DNA of 49,089 nucleotides from Gammaproteobacteria bacterium (lineage in GTDB: Bacteria; Pseudomonadota; Gammaproteobacteria; JAJDOJ01). Each line of letters begins with the position of its first letter. The first letter of the stretch is position 1. The position numbers and the translations under genes are program-made. The DNA lies in the NCBI GenBank assembly GCA_026984215.1, contig JALSSO010000045.1, positions 24,001 to 73,089 of the forward strand, written 5' to 3'. This document shows positions 27,736 to 37,427 of this stretch, piece by piece. The notes under the pieces are model-generated. The model made no database searches and was not told the origin of the DNA. It worked only from the letters and a program-made list of their open reading frames with translations.

Positions 27736-30525
27736 ATGAGCGTAAAGCGGTCTACCGCGGCATCGGTCCCGCACCCGGAGCGACCGTCCCCCGAACGTCT
27801 CTGCGGCGATCCTGCCCGGCGCGGTTTCGTCGCACGGGTGAATCTGCTCTACGAACAGGGGCTCGGGACTATTCTGGCCGCGTTCATCGCGGTTCTGGTG
27901 GTGACCGTCACGGTTTGGCAGCACATTCCATCGCGTTGGCTCGTGTTGTGGTTCACCGCCCACCTGATCACCGCAGGCGGCCGGTTCATGCTCATTCGGG
28001 CATACCAGCGCCGCCGTCCGGAAGGGTTCGCGGCGGCCCGGCGTTGGATGTGGGGCTATGCCGCAGGTTCACTGATCTCCGGCCTGCTTTGGGGTGCCTC
28101 GGTGTTCTTTCTGGATCCCCACTGGCCGCCCGAGCTCTTGGTGCTCATCTACACGGTGGGCACCGGATTGTTGATGGGCGCGATCCCGACCAATGCCCTG
28201 GTCTACCCCGTCTACCTGGCATTCATGCTCCCGCTTCTTGCCGGCATGGCGAGCTGGCCGCTCGTGGCGGGGGCGTCTTCCTTCGTCCCGATGGGCGGGA
28301 TCATCCTCCTGCTCGGGGGGCTGATCCTTCTGCTGGCCCGGGATTACAACCGGGCCATGCGAAGGCTGCTCGGCCTTCAGGCGGAGAATCAGGATCTGGT
28401 CCAGAACCTGCTGGAACACAACCGTGAACGGTTGCGGCACCTGCGAAGGCTGCAACGGGCCGAGAGTGAGTTGCAGCGCGAGCGCCAGCTGTTCCTGGAC
28501 GGGCCGGTGGTGGTCTTCCGCTGCCGGGCGCAGAAGGATTGGCCCATCGAATACATCTCGCCCAATGTGCTGCAGTTCGGACTGAATTTCGAGACGCTGG
28601 CCTTCGAAAAGACCTCTTTTCTGGGCCTGTTGCACCGGGAGGACGCCGATCGGCTCGCGCGGGCACGGATGGAGAAGGAGGACGCTCATGGGTTGCCCCA
28701 CCTGGAATCGGAGGTCCGTCTGCGGGTGCCCGCGGGCGGGGTCCGGTGGGTCTACTGTTACATCGTTCCAGTCTATGGCGGCGAAGGCCAGCTGGAGCAC
28801 TTCGACGGGTATCTTCTCGACATCAGCGGCCTCAAGGCCGCCCAGCTCGCTCTGCTGCGCGAGAAAGAGCGGGCGCAGGTGACGTTGCACTCCATCGGGG
28901 ATGCCGTGATCACCACCAACATCCAGGGTCGCATCGAAACCATGAATCCCACGGCCGAACAGCTCACCGGGTGGCGGCTGGCCGACGCACGGGGTAAATC
29001 ACTCTCGCTGATCTATCAAGTCAGCGACGAGGACACGGGGCAGCGGGTGCCCAATCCGGTGGCCCAGTGCCTGCGCGGTGACGAGCGGGCGGCGGACACA
29101 CGCATGGTGCTGCTGCACCGGCAAGACGGAAGAGACATACCCATCCGTCAGACGGTCGCCACCATCCGTTCTCGAGCGGGTACGCCGCTGGGCGCCACCA
29201 TCGTGTTCCAGGACATGAGCGAGGCGCGGGCCATGGAACAGCGGCTCGCCTATCACGCCACCCATGACCCACTCACCGATCTCATCAACCGCCGCGAGTT
29301 CGAGGCGCGCCTCCAACATGCCCTGCGCACCGCGCGCGAGGAGCATAAGCGGCACGTGGTTCTGTACATGGATCTCGACCAGTTCAAGATCGTCAACGAC
29401 ACCTGTGGGCACGTGGCCGGCGACGAGCTCCTCAAACAGCTCGCGACGCTGTTGCGCAGGCAGCTGCGGGGATCCGACACCCTGGCCCGCCTGGGCGGGG
29501 ACGAATTCGGCGTGCTGTTGCAGGGGTGCTCGTTGCGCGAGGGACGTCAGATCGCCGAATCGCTGCGCCGGACGGTGAGCGGTTTCCGTTTCGTGTGGGA
29601 GGAAAAGGCCTTTGAAGTGGGCGCCAGTGTCGGTGCGGTGGCGATCACGCCCGAGAGTCCCGACGTGGTCACCGTGCTCAGCCGGGCCGACATGGCCTGT
29701 TACGCGGCCAAGGACAGGGGACGCAACCGGGTTCACGTCTACGAGGAGAGCGACGCGGAGCTGCTCAGGCGCCACGGCGAGATGCGTTGGGTATCGCAGA
29801 TCAGGCGGGCGCTCGAAGAGGACCGATTCGTCCTCTACTACCAGGACATCAAGCCCCTGCAGCCCACGTCCGAGGGGCGCTACATCGAGGTCCTGGTGCG
29901 TCTGTTGGACGAACGCGGCGAGCGCGTGAACCCGGGTGTATTCCTGCCGGCGGCCGAGCGTTACAACCTCATCGGGAACATCGATCGCTGGGTGGTGGGT
30001 CATGTCTTCGACTGGTATGCGCGCCACGCGCTGGGCCGCCGCCTGCATGTGGCGATCAACCTGTCCGGTGCGACGCTGGGAGACCCCGAGTTCTCGCGGT
30101 TTGTGCGGGAGCGCTTGCGGCATTATCAGGTGCCCGGCCAGGCGGTGTGCTTCGAGATCACGGAGAATGCGGCGATCGCCAATCTGAGCGAGGCGGCCGA
30201 ATTCATGCAACGTTTGAAGGGGCTGGGATGCCGCTTTTCGCTGGACGATTTCGGCAGCGGGCTGAGTTCGTTCGCCTATCTCAAATCCCTTCCGGTCGAC
30301 TACCTGAAGATCGACGGCCGGTTCGTCAAGGGAATGCTGGACGATCCGGTGGACTGCACCATGGTCTCGGCCATCAACGAGGTCGGCCAGGCCATGAGGT
30401 TGCGGACCATCGCCGAATATGCCGAGAACGCGTCGATCCTTCGGGAGCTGGAGCGCCTCGCTGTTGACTATGCCCAGGGCTTTGGGGTGGCGCCCCCCAA
30501 GCCGTTGCGGCTGTTCACTTTCTAG
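27736..30525 (+). CDS. Membrane PAS-GGDEF-EAL cyclic-di-GMP enzyme
   Basis: The 929-aa sensor has about five or six N-terminal membrane helices (about 45-215), a coiled coil (215-255), two PAS-type domains (about 255-375 and 380-500) and a GGDEF domain with an intact GGDEF at about 587-591. An RGSD inhibitory site lies five residues before it. The C-terminal EAL domain keeps ExLxR as EVLVR (about 718-722), plus INLSG, FEITEN, LDDFGSG, DYLKIDGRF and AEYAEN. Both the diguanylate cyclase and phosphodiesterase sites look intact, so net activity cannot be called. The first residue of the EAL signature core is conserved although Ala is Val. It stands alone after groESL. Confidence 0.93.
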   Translation: MSVKRSTAASVPHPERPSPERLCGDPARRGFVARVNLLYEQGLGTILAAFIAVLVVTVTVWQHIPSRWLVLWFTAHLITAGGRFMLIRAYQRRRPEGFAAARRWMWGYAAGSLISGLLWGASVFFLDPHWPPELLVLIYTVGTGLLMGAIPTNALVYPVYLAFMLPLLAGMASWPLVAGASSFVPMGGIILLLGGLILLLARDYNRAMRRLLGLQAENQDLVQNLLEHNRERLRHLRRLQRAESELQRERQLFLDGPVVVFRCRAQKDWPIEYISPNVLQFGLNFETLAFEKTSFLGLLHREDADRLARARMEKEDAHGLPHLESEVRLRVPAGGVRWVYCYIVPVYGGEGQLEHFDGYLLDISGLKAAQLALLREKERAQVTLHSIGDAVITTNIQGRIETMNPTAEQLTGWRLADARGKSLSLIYQVSDEDTGQRVPNPVAQCLRGDERAADTRMVLLHRQDGRDIPIRQTVATIRSRAGTPLGATIVFQDMSEARAMEQRLAYHATHDPLTDLINRREFEARLQHALRTAREEHKRHVVLYMDLDQFKIVNDTCGHVAGDELLKQLATLLRRQLRGSDTLARLGGDEFGVLLQGCSLREGRQIAESLRRTVSGFRFVWEEKAFEVGASVGAVAITPESPDVVTVLSRADMACYAAKDRGRNRVHVYEESDAELLRRHGEMRWVSQIRRALEEDRFVLYYQDIKPLQPTSEGRYIEVLVRLLDERGERVNPGVFLPAAERYNLIGNIDRWVVGHVFDWYARHALGRRLHVAINLSGATLGDPEFSRFVRERLRHYQVPGQAVCFEITENAAIANLSEAAEFMQRLKGLGCRFSLDDFGSGLSSFAYLKSLPVDYLKIDGRFVKGMLDDPVDCTMVSAINEVGQAMRLRTIAEYAENASILRELERLAVDYAQGFGVAPPKPLRLFTF

Positions 30526-30623
30526 ACCGGCGGTTGCGTCCAACACGATCCGCCGCCGGGCGGAACCCGGCCGGGTCCGGCCCGCATCCCAGCCGCGCCG
30601 GTCCCTGACGTTTTCTCCGCTGT

Positions 30624-32636
30624 TCAGGGCTGCAACAGGCTGCGCAGATTGCTCAGGTGCGCACGTCCGGTCTCACGCACGCGGGCCTGGGCGGCAGGCG
30701 AGCCGGGTTCGTGCCACTCGATGCTCTCGGCGGGCAGTTCGCGCAAGAAGCGGCTGGGGGTGCAGTCCACGGTCTCCCCGGCGCGCGGGCGGCTAGTGCA
30801 ATAGCTCAGGGTCAGGTGCCGCTGGGCGCGGGTGATGCCCACGTAGGCCAGACGGCGTTCCTCCTCCAGTCCCGTGCCTTCCCGATTCGCGTGGTGCGGC
30901 AGGATCTCCTCTTCCATGCCCGCGATCCAGACATGGGGGAACTCCAGTCCCTTGGCCGCGTGCAGGGTCATGAGCTGAACGGCGTCCCGGGCGCGTTCGT
31001 CCTCGTTGCGGTCGAGCAGGTCCACCAGCGCCAGATGGCCGATGATGGCCTCCAGGTCCTTGCCCTCGGTTTGCTCATCGCCCGCCATCCGGCCGATCCA
31101 CGCCGCCAGTTCGCCCACCCGGGCGATGCGCCGCTCGGCCTGGGCCGGGCTGGTGCTGGTGTCGCGCAGCCAGTCTTCGTAATCCAGCTCGGCCAGCAGG
31201 TACCGGAACACGGCCTGCGGCGGCTCGGCGTGGGCCCGGTGTCGGGCCTCCTCCACCCATTCGGCGAAGCGGGTCAGGCGGCGGTGGGCGTCGGCGGGCA
31301 AGCGCTCGCGCAGGCCGAACTCGCCACAGGCCTGGAGCAAGGGTACGCCGCGTTCGCCGGCGTAGGCGGCCAGCCGTTCGACGGTGCCCGGGCCGATGTG
31401 CCTGCGTGGCACGTTGACCACGCGCAGGAACGCGGCATCGTCCTCGGGATTGGTCAGTAGACGCAGGTAGGCGAGCAGGTCCTTGACCTCACTGTGCGAG
31501 AAGAAGGACGTGCCCCCGCTGACCCGGCAGGGGATGCCATGCTCGCGCAGGGCCTGCTCCAGGGGGCGGGACTGGTGGTTGCTGCGATAGAGGACCGCGT
31601 AGTTGCCCCAGTCGTCGGCGTATCGCAGGCGCAGACGCAGCAGGTCCGAGACGATGCGCTCGGCCTCGTGTTCCGGACTCTTGCAGGGCAGCACCCGAAT
31701 GGGGTCGCCGGGTCCCAGGGCGCTCCACAGGCGTTTTTCGAACAGATGGGTGTTGCGGGCGATGAGGCCGTTGGCGGCGGCGAGGATGCGGCCCGTGGAG
31801 CGGTAGTTCTGCTCCAGTTTGATCACTTTCAGCCCCGGAAAGTCCCGCTGCAGGTGCCTGAGGTTCTCGGGCCGGGCTCCGCGCCAAGCATACACGGACT
31901 GGTCGTCGTCGCCCACCACGGTCAGTCCGTGCCCCACCCCCACCAGCAGGCGCATGAGCGTGTATTGCGCCGCGTTGGTGTCCTGATATTCGTCCACCAG
32001 TAGGTGGCCGCTACGCTGCTGCCAGTGCTCGAGCAAGGCCGGCTGCTCGTGGAGCAGGCGCACGGGCAGGGCGATGAGGTCGTCGAAGTCCACCGCGTTG
32101 CAGGCGCGCAGCTGCCGCTCGTAGCGGGCGTAGAGGCGGGCGGCGTGCGCCGCCTGCTCGTCCTCGGCCTCTCGCAGGGCCCGATCCGGATCCACGCCGG
32201 CATCCTTCCACGCCGAGATGGCCGCGCGCAGTGAGTCGGTGTCGACCGCGTCCCCACCCTGGATCAGCTCCCGGATCAGATGCAGGACGTCCTGGGTGTC
32301 GAGGATACTGAAGCCCGGGCGCAACCCGGCCTCGCGCGCACCGTGGCGCAGGATCTGCAGGCCCAGGGCATGGAAAGTGCAGACCGTCAGGCCCCGGGCC
32401 TGGGCGCCGTGGCACAGCGCGGCGGCGCGCTGGCGCATTTCCCGGGCCGCCTTGTTGGTGAAGGTGACGGCCAGGATGCGGCGCGCGGGCAAGCCGCAGG
32501 CCCCCACCAGCCAGGCGATCTTGTGGGTGATGACACGCGTCTTGCCGCTGCCGGCGCCGGCCAGCACCAGCAGCGGCGTGCCCAGATGGCGCACCGCTTC
32601 GGCCTGTTGCGGATTGAGCTCGGCGAGTGAGACCAT
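30624..32636 (-). CDS. rep: ATP-dependent DNA helicase Rep
   Basis: Rep is a superfamily 1A 3'-5' helicase that helps replication forks pass protein blocks and restart. The 670-aa product matches E. coli Rep along its whole length. It has LNPQQAEAV, Walker A AGAGSGKTRVITHK, TFTNKAAREM, Walker B VDEYQDTN, GDDDQSVYAWRGA, LEQNYRS, SGGTSFFSHSEVKDL, LMTLHAAKGLEFPHV and RRLAYVGITRAQ. ATG 32636 gives the usual length; a more upstream in-frame codon at 32705 would overlap the divergent ampD start. It converges with the PAS-GGDEF-EAL gene. Confidence 0.95.
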   Translation of the reverse strand: MVSLAELNPQQAEAVRHLGTPLLVLAGAGSGKTRVITHKIAWLVGACGLPARRILAVTFTNKAAREMRQRAAALCHGAQARGLTVCTFHALGLQILRHGAREAGLRPGFSILDTQDVLHLIRELIQGGDAVDTDSLRAAISAWKDAGVDPDRALREAEDEQAAHAARLYARYERQLRACNAVDFDDLIALPVRLLHEQPALLEHWQQRSGHLLVDEYQDTNAAQYTLMRLLVGVGHGLTVVGDDDQSVYAWRGARPENLRHLQRDFPGLKVIKLEQNYRSTGRILAAANGLIARNTHLFEKRLWSALGPGDPIRVLPCKSPEHEAERIVSDLLRLRLRYADDWGNYAVLYRSNHQSRPLEQALREHGIPCRVSGGTSFFSHSEVKDLLAYLRLLTNPEDDAAFLRVVNVPRRHIGPGTVERLAAYAGERGVPLLQACGEFGLRERLPADAHRRLTRFAEWVEEARHRAHAEPPQAVFRYLLAELDYEDWLRDTSTSPAQAERRIARVGELAAWIGRMAGDEQTEGKDLEAIIGHLALVDLLDRNEDERARDAVQLMTLHAAKGLEFPHVWIAGMEEEILPHHANREGTGLEEERRLAYVGITRAQRHLTLSYCTSRPRAGETVDCTPSRFLRELPAESIEWHEPGSPAAQARVRETGRAHLSNLRSLLQP

Positions 32637-32682
32637 GCGCGGCGGAGCAACGGCGAAAGAGCGGGGATTGTACCGGCAGGCG

Positions 32683-33282
32683 ATGGGAAAGGAACGTCTT
32701 GACATCGAGGTGGACCCGGTCTCCGGCCGGATGCCGGCGGTGCCCCTGCGGTCCTCGCCCCATTGCGACGAGCGCCCGGCGGGGCAGGCCCCGGAACTGA
32801 TCGTGGTCCATGCGATCAGCCTGCCCCCGGGGCGATTCGGGGGAGGCTTCGTGGAGGATCTGTTCCTGGGGCGGCTCGATCCGACGGCGGATCCCTATTT
32901 CGAAGGGCTGCGCGGGTTGCGCGTCTCGGCCCACCTGTTCATCGCCCGGGACGGGCGCATCACCCAGTTCGTGCCGTTTCACCGCAGGGCGTGGCATGCG
33001 GGGGTCTCCCGGTACCGAGGTCGCGCGCGCTGCAACGACTTTTCCATCGGCATCGAGCTCGAGGGCACCGACACACTGCCGTTCGCCCCCTTGCAGTACG
33101 AGGCCCTGGCTGCCTGTATTCGCGCCCTGCAGGGGGGATATCCGGCGCTGGCGTGCGACGCGGTCACCGGCCACGAGCACGTGGCCCCCGGTCGCAAGAC
33201 GGACCCGGGGCCCTGGTTCGACTGGGACTGGTTGGGTGGATTGCTGGGGCTGGAACCCGGGCGGCTGCCGGCGCCCGCCTGA
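32683..33282 (+). CDS. ampD: 1,6-anhydro-N-acetylmuramyl-L-alanine amidase AmpD
   Basis: AmpD is the cytoplasmic zinc amidase that cleaves anhydro-muropeptides in peptidoglycan recycling and so keeps AmpR-type beta-lactamase induction low. The 199-aa protein has the zinc His in LIVVHAISLPPG, then VSAHLFIARDG, RAWHAGVS, FSIGIELEG and the zinc-site segment GHEHVAPGRKTDPGPWFDW. ATG 32683 gives the standard length and lies 46 bp from the divergent rep start. Confidence 0.95.
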   Translation: MGKERLDIEVDPVSGRMPAVPLRSSPHCDERPAGQAPELIVVHAISLPPGRFGGGFVEDLFLGRLDPTADPYFEGLRGLRVSAHLFIARDGRITQFVPFHRRAWHAGVSRYRGRARCNDFSIGIELEGTDTLPFAPLQYEALAACIRALQGGYPALACDAVTGHEHVAPGRKTDPGPWFDWDWLGGLLGLEPGRLPAPA

Positions 33283-33305
33283 GCGGGCCCAAGGGCGGCG
33301 CGCGG

Positions 33306-34073
33306 TCAGCGGCGACGCCCGGCGATGCGCGCGAGCGTGGGCGCCTCGACCCCGGCCGCGCTGGCCTGTTCCAGTGCCCGGCGCAGCCGCTCGGGGGCCG
33401 AACGACCCAGGCAGCGGTGCTGCGGGTCGCCGTCGAAGGCCGCCACCATGGCCTCGATCAGGCGCTCGCGCGGCAGCGCGTGCCCGACCAGCGCCTCTTG
33501 GATCGCGAGCACGTCGGCGGCGACTTCCATGGCGAGCGCCCGGTGTTGCAACCACAGTTCGCCCACCGTGCCGTCCACCTCCAGGCCCGCGATGTTGGTG
33601 GTGAGGATGTAGAGGTTTTTGCGCACCAGCTCGAATTCCAACTCCGCCTCGTTGGCGAGCACCCGCACCGGGATGTCGAGGGTGGCGAGCGCCCCGGCGA
33701 TGAGCGGGGCGCCGGGCCCGTGGACGGGCGAGGGCACGATGACCTTCACGTCCTGGCCCCGTTTCTTTTCGAACCATACGGAGATGACCGTGGGTCGCTC
33801 GAGGTCGTGCGCGCGCCAGTCCCGGGGCAACAGCTCGTTTTGCAGCAGTCCCACGCGCCCGCGCCAAGCCGCGGGCAGACGCCGGAGGACCGGGTGCAGG
33901 TCTTTCTCGGCCACCGCCACCAAGGCCAGGGCCGGGGCGGGAACCGCGGCAGCCACCTCACCGGGGTCCAGGCCGCGGGTGACGGGAAACACCGGGTGCG
34001 CGCCGCGCAGGAAGCCGCGTGCGAACACGCCGCCCATCTCACCAATGCCGATCAGTACGACGGGGTCTTCCAC
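33306..34073 (-). CDS. Rossmann-fold protein, ketopantoate-reductase-like
   Basis: The 255-aa product opens with VVLIGIGEMGGVFARGFLRG, an NAD(P)-binding GxGxxG fold. A helical C-terminal half carries EFELVRKNLYILTTNIAGL, similar in layout to 6-phosphogluconate or ketopantoate dehydrogenase C-domains. The central region is short of typical PanE motifs, so I do not call it panE. It is convergent with ampD. Substrate unknown. Confidence 0.55.
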   Translation of the reverse strand: MEDPVVLIGIGEMGGVFARGFLRGAHPVFPVTRGLDPGEVAAAVPAPALALVAVAEKDLHPVLRRLPAAWRGRVGLLQNELLPRDWRAHDLERPTVISVWFEKKRGQDVKVIVPSPVHGPGAPLIAGALATLDIPVRVLANEAELEFELVRKNLYILTTNIAGLEVDGTVGELWLQHRALAMEVAADVLAIQEALVGHALPRERLIEAMVAAFDGDPQHRCLGRSAPERLRRALEQASAAGVEAPTLARIAGRRR

Positions 34074-34158
34074 GGGTACCCTGTTCCTGGGAATCGGAAT
34101 GCCTGGATTCTACCGTGGCCGGCGCCGTGTCGGGCCGCATCCGCGGCTTTCGGAATGC

Positions 34159-34196
34159 AAAAAAAAAACGGCGAACCGTTCTTCGAGGGTTCGCCG
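34159..34196 (-). terminator. Rho-independent terminator after the DUF3149 gene
   Basis: On the minus strand, CGGCGAACC and GGTTCGCCG (9 bp, loop about 10 nt) are followed by ten T residues (34159-34168). It ends the bpt-DUF3149 transcript about 70 nt after the last stop and isolates it from the Rossmann-fold gene downstream. Confidence 0.93.
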
Positions 34197-34264
34197 CAGT
34201 CTTACCCGGTTGTGCGCCCTTGGGGCGCGAATGCCGGGGAGAGGAGGAGCAGGTACAGTTCAGT

Positions 34265-34399
34265 TCACGAGTGTTTGGGCTTGGACTTGATCGCGAGCAT
34301 GACGCCGATAAAGCCCACGATGACGATCGCGCCGACCACCGTGACGACGCTCAACAAGCCGATGGCATTGCCGAAGAGCAGGTCCATCCACAGTTCCAT
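34265..34399 (-). CDS. DUF3149-family membrane microprotein
   Basis: This 44-aa protein starts MELWMDLLFGNAIGLLS and contains a single membrane helix (about 13-36), then a basic tail (KSKPKHS). Length and the pattern W-DL-GLLS followed by a helix match DUF3149, a small proteobacterial family of unknown function. GAGG lies 7 nt before the ATG. It follows bpt by 77 bp on the same strand and is closed by a strong terminator, both of which support a real gene. Confidence 0.82.
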   Translation of the reverse strand: MELWMDLLFGNAIGLLSVVTVVGAIVIVGFIGVMLAIKSKPKHS

Positions 34400-34476
34400 G
34401 ACGCACCTCGCAGCGCCGGGGTCATTGGCCTTGTTCGTATGATCCCCGATGCCGACCGCCATTGGGTTGACCTGCG

Positions 34477-35214
34477 TCAAGGGGGCGTCCGGTCCGCGGC
34501 GGCGCGGGCCGGTTCGATGACCACCCAGCGTCCGGATACAAAACCCTCCAGGGGGCGGAAGCGGCGCTTGTAGTCCATTTTGGGGTGGCCTTCGATCCAG
34601 TAGCCGGGGTATACGTGCGTGCCGCCGCGGCCCCGCGCCTCCTGGATCTGCCACAGCAGTGCGTGCGTGCCGAGCCCCCGCGCGGCGTGCTCTGGATCGA
34701 AAAAGGTGTACAGGGCCGAAAGGCCCTGGGGAACGCGATCACACACGGCGACACACAGCAACCGTTTTCCGTGACGGAATTCCACCAACTCGGTGCGGGC
34801 CCAGGGCGCAAACAGAAACGCCGTGTAGCCGCGCGGGTCGGGGTCGTCCATGGGACCGCCGCCGTGCCGGGCCGCCTGATAGCGCAGGTACAGGTCGAAG
34901 TGTTCGTCACGGTAGCCCGCCGGGACCACGTGCACGGTGAGATCGCGGTTGCGCGCCAATGTCCGGCGCTGCGCGCGGCTGGGGTGGAACCGCGCCACCG
35001 GAATGCGCGTGGCCACGCACGCGCGGCATCCGGGACAGTGGGGGCGATAGATCTGGGCTCCGCTGCGCCGGAAACCGAGGTCGAGCAGGGTGCCGTAGCG
35101 GGCCGGATCCATCGGCGCCCCGGGATCCACCAACAGGTTCACCGAGGGCCGGTCGGGGAAATATCCGCATTCGAACGGCGGGGTGATCCAGAGATCGGGT
35201 TCGTGGCTTGACAT
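34477..35214 (-). CDS. bpt: Aspartate/glutamate leucyltransferase (arginyltransferase family)
   Basis: Bpt transfers Leu from Leu-tRNA to N-terminal Asp or Glu, marking proteins for ClpS-ClpAP degradation (N-degron pathway). The 245-aa protein has the family hallmarks CGYFPDRPS, GFRRSGAQIYRPHCPGCRAC, YQAARHGGG, LYTFFDPEHAARGLGT and YPGYWIEGHPKMDYKRRF. Length is standard. It is divergent from mlaF with about 80 bp between them. Confidence 0.93.
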   Translation of the reverse strand: MSSHEPDLWITPPFECGYFPDRPSVNLLVDPGAPMDPARYGTLLDLGFRRSGAQIYRPHCPGCRACVATRIPVARFHPSRAQRRTLARNRDLTVHVVPAGYRDEHFDLYLRYQAARHGGGPMDDPDPRGYTAFLFAPWARTELVEFRHGKRLLCVAVCDRVPQGLSALYTFFDPEHAARGLGTHALLWQIQEARGRGGTHVYPGYWIEGHPKMDYKRRFRPLEGFVSGRWVVIEPARAAADRTPP

Positions 35215-35294
35215 GCTGCGCGGCGGGCAAAGACACTTGCGCCCCTATCCGGTTCCACCACAAAGGGCCCCGCGCCTTGAACGACGGCAGCTCC

Positions 35295-36110
35295 ATGGGC
35301 GGCAGGACCGTGGCCCGGGTCGAGGTCCGGGACGTCCACTTCTCACGCGCCGGGCGGCCCATCTTCCGGGGGCTGGATCTCGACGTCCCGGCTGGTAGTG
35401 TAACGGGAATCCTCGGTCCCAGCGGAACCGGAAAGACCACTTTGCTCAATCTCATCGGCGGACGCCTGCGGCCCGCGCGCGGTACCGTGCGGGTCGACGG
35501 CCAGGACGTCCACCGCCTGTCGCGCGGCGGCTTGTACGCCTTGCGCAAGCGCATGGGCATGCTGTTCCAGAGCGGGGCGCTGCTCACCGATCTGAACGTG
35601 TTCGACAATGTCGCGTTTCCGCTGCGTGAACATACGCGCCTGCCAGAGGCGCTGATCCGCGACGTCGTGCTCATCAAGCTCGAGATGGTGGGACTGCGGG
35701 GCGCGCGTGATCTGATGCCCGCCGAATTGTCCGGCGGCATGGCCCGGCGCGTGGCGTTGGCCCGGGCCATCGTGCTGGACCCGGTGATGGTGATGTACGA
35801 CGAGCCGTTCACCGGCCTGGACCCCATCACCAAGGCCGTGATCGTCCAACTGATCCGCAAGCTGAACCAGGCCCTGGGCCTCACCAGCATCGTCGTCTCC
35901 CACGATGTGGCCGAGACTTTCTCCATCGCCGATTACATCCACGTGATCGCCGAGGGCGGCGTGATCGCCTCCGGTACGCCGGATGCGTTGCGCGAGACCG
36001 GTTCGGCTTGGGTGCGCCAGTTCATCCAGGGTCTTCCGGACGGCCCGGTACCCTTTCACTATCCGGCCCGCCCTTACTACGAGGAACTGCTGGAGGGACA
36101 GGGGGCGTGA
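35295..36110 (+). CDS. mlaF: Phospholipid ABC transporter ATP-binding protein MlaF
   Basis: MlaF is the ATPase of the MlaFEDB complex, which moves phospholipids between outer and inner membranes to keep outer-membrane lipid asymmetry. The 271-aa product shows Walker [12 protein letters not shown], the Q-loop [11 protein letters not shown], signature [14 protein letters not shown] and Walker [16 protein letters not shown] 35295 gives normal length; an earlier in-frame start at 35208 is less likely. It is the first of five mla genes and overlaps mlaE by 4 nt. Confidence 0.95.
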   Translation: MGGRTVARVEVRDVHFSRAGRPIFRGLDLDVPAGSVTGILGPSGTGKTTLLNLIGGRLRPARGTVRVDGQDVHRLSRGGLYALRKRMGMLFQSGALLTDLNVFDNVAFPLREHTRLPEALIRDVVLIKLEMVGLRGARDLMPAELSGGMARRVALARAIVLDPVMVMYDEPFTGLDPITKAVIVQLIRKLNQALGLTSIVVSHDVAETFSIADYIHVIAEGGVIASGTPDALRETGSAWVRQFIQGLPDGPVPFHYPARPYYEELLEGQGA

Positions 36111-36889
36111 TCGGTTGGCTGCAGCTGCTCGGCCGCTGGAGCCTGGGGCGTGTGGCGCGCCTGGGACGGGGCCACCTCTTCCTTGTGCGTACCCTGGCCA
36201 GCCTGCCACATCTGGTGCTGCGCCCGCGTCTGGTGATCCGGGAGCTGTTCTCGGTGGGGGTGCTTTCCTTGCTCATCATCGTGGTGAGCGGTGGTTTCGT
36301 GGGTTTCGTGCTGGGCCTGCAGGGGTACGTCACCCTGGTGCGGTTCGGCGCCGAGGAGTCGTTGGGGGTGGTGGTGGCCTTGTCGCTGGTGCGCGAGCTG
36401 GGCCCGGTGGTGAGCGCCTTGCTGTTCGCGGGCCGGGCCGGCTCGGCGCTGACCGCCGAGATCGGGCTGATGAAGAGTACGGAACAGCTGGCGGGTCTCG
36501 AGATGATGGCGGTGGATCCCATCGAGCGGGTGGTGGCGCCGCGCTTCCTGGCCGGCTTTCTTGCCATGCCGCTGCTGGCGGCGTTGTTCAGCGCGGTGGG
36601 GGTCTGGGGGGGATATTTCGTCGGGTCGGGCCTGCTCGGGGTGGATTCGGGCGCCTTCTGGTCGCAGATGCAGAGCCAGGTGGACTTTCACGACGACGTG
36701 GTGAACGGGATCATCAAGAGCGTGGTATTCGGTTTCGTGGCCTCGTGGATCGCGGTGTTCGAAGGCTATGACGCGGTGCCCACCTCGGAAGGTGTGGGGC
36801 GGGCGACCACCCGCACGGTGGTCAACACGGCCCTGGCCGTGCTGGGCCTGGATTTCATCCTCACCGCGCTGATGTTCGGAAATTTCTGA
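36107..36889 (+). CDS. mlaE: Phospholipid ABC transporter permease MlaE
   Basis: The 260-aa permease has about five or six membrane segments and the conserved MlaE motifs [22 protein letters not shown] (here [19 protein letters not shown]), [15 protein letters not shown] and [13 protein letters not shown] 36107 overlaps the mlaF stop as GTGA and gives the family's normal N-terminus. Confidence 0.95.
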   Translation: MIGWLQLLGRWSLGRVARLGRGHLFLVRTLASLPHLVLRPRLVIRELFSVGVLSLLIIVVSGGFVGFVLGLQGYVTLVRFGAEESLGVVVALSLVRELGPVVSALLFAGRAGSALTAEIGLMKSTEQLAGLEMMAVDPIERVVAPRFLAGFLAMPLLAALFSAVGVWGGYFVGSGLLGVDSGAFWSQMQSQVDFHDDVVNGIIKSVVFGFVASWIAVFEGYDAVPTSEGVGRATTRTVVNTALAVLGLDFILTALMFGNF

Positions 36890-36965
36890 GCGCGCGCCGG
36901 GGCGGCGCCGGTATCATGAACGCCCGGACGAGAACGCGCGAGGGGCAGGGGAGACGCAAGGGGAC

Positions 36966-37427
36966 ATGGCGGAGCGCAAGATCGAGATCCTGGTCGGCGT
37001 GTTCGTGGCGCTGGGGCTGGGCGCGCTGTTCGTGCTCGCGATGCAGGTGAGCAATCTCTCCCAGCTGCGCGACACGGGGACCTACCGCGTCACCGCTTAC
37101 TTCGACAACATCGGGGGGCTCAAGGTGCGCGCCCCGGTCACGGCCTCCGGGGTGCGCGTGGGCCGGGTGGCCGAGATCGGTTACGATTCCAAGACCTATC
37201 GGGCCCGCGTGGTCTTGGCGCTGGGCCGGGAGTACGATTTCTTCCCCGTCGACACCAGCGCCAGTATCTATACCGCGGGCCTGCTGGGTGAGCAGTACAT
37301 CGCGCTCGATCCGGGGGCCGAGGAGGAGACGCTGAAGGACGGCAGCGTCATCGAATACACGCAGTCGGCGATGATCCTGGAACAGCTCATCGGCCGCTTC
37401 CTGGTCGAGCTCACCTCCAAGAAATGA
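36966..37427 (+). CDS. mlaD: MCE-domain lipid-binding protein MlaD
   Basis: The 153-aa protein has an N-terminal membrane anchor (EILVGVFVALGLGALFVLAM) and one MCE domain (about 40-115) with YFDNIGGLKVRAPVTASGVRVGR and TAGLLGEQYIAL. MlaD forms a hexameric ring in the periplasm that passes lipid between MlaC and MlaFEB. It overlaps mlaC by 4 nt. Confidence 0.94.
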   Translation: MAERKIEILVGVFVALGLGALFVLAMQVSNLSQLRDTGTYRVTAYFDNIGGLKVRAPVTASGVRVGRVAEIGYDSKTYRARVVLALGREYDFFPVDTSASIYTAGLLGEQYIALDPGAEEETLKDGSVIEYTQSAMILEQLIGRFLVELTSKK

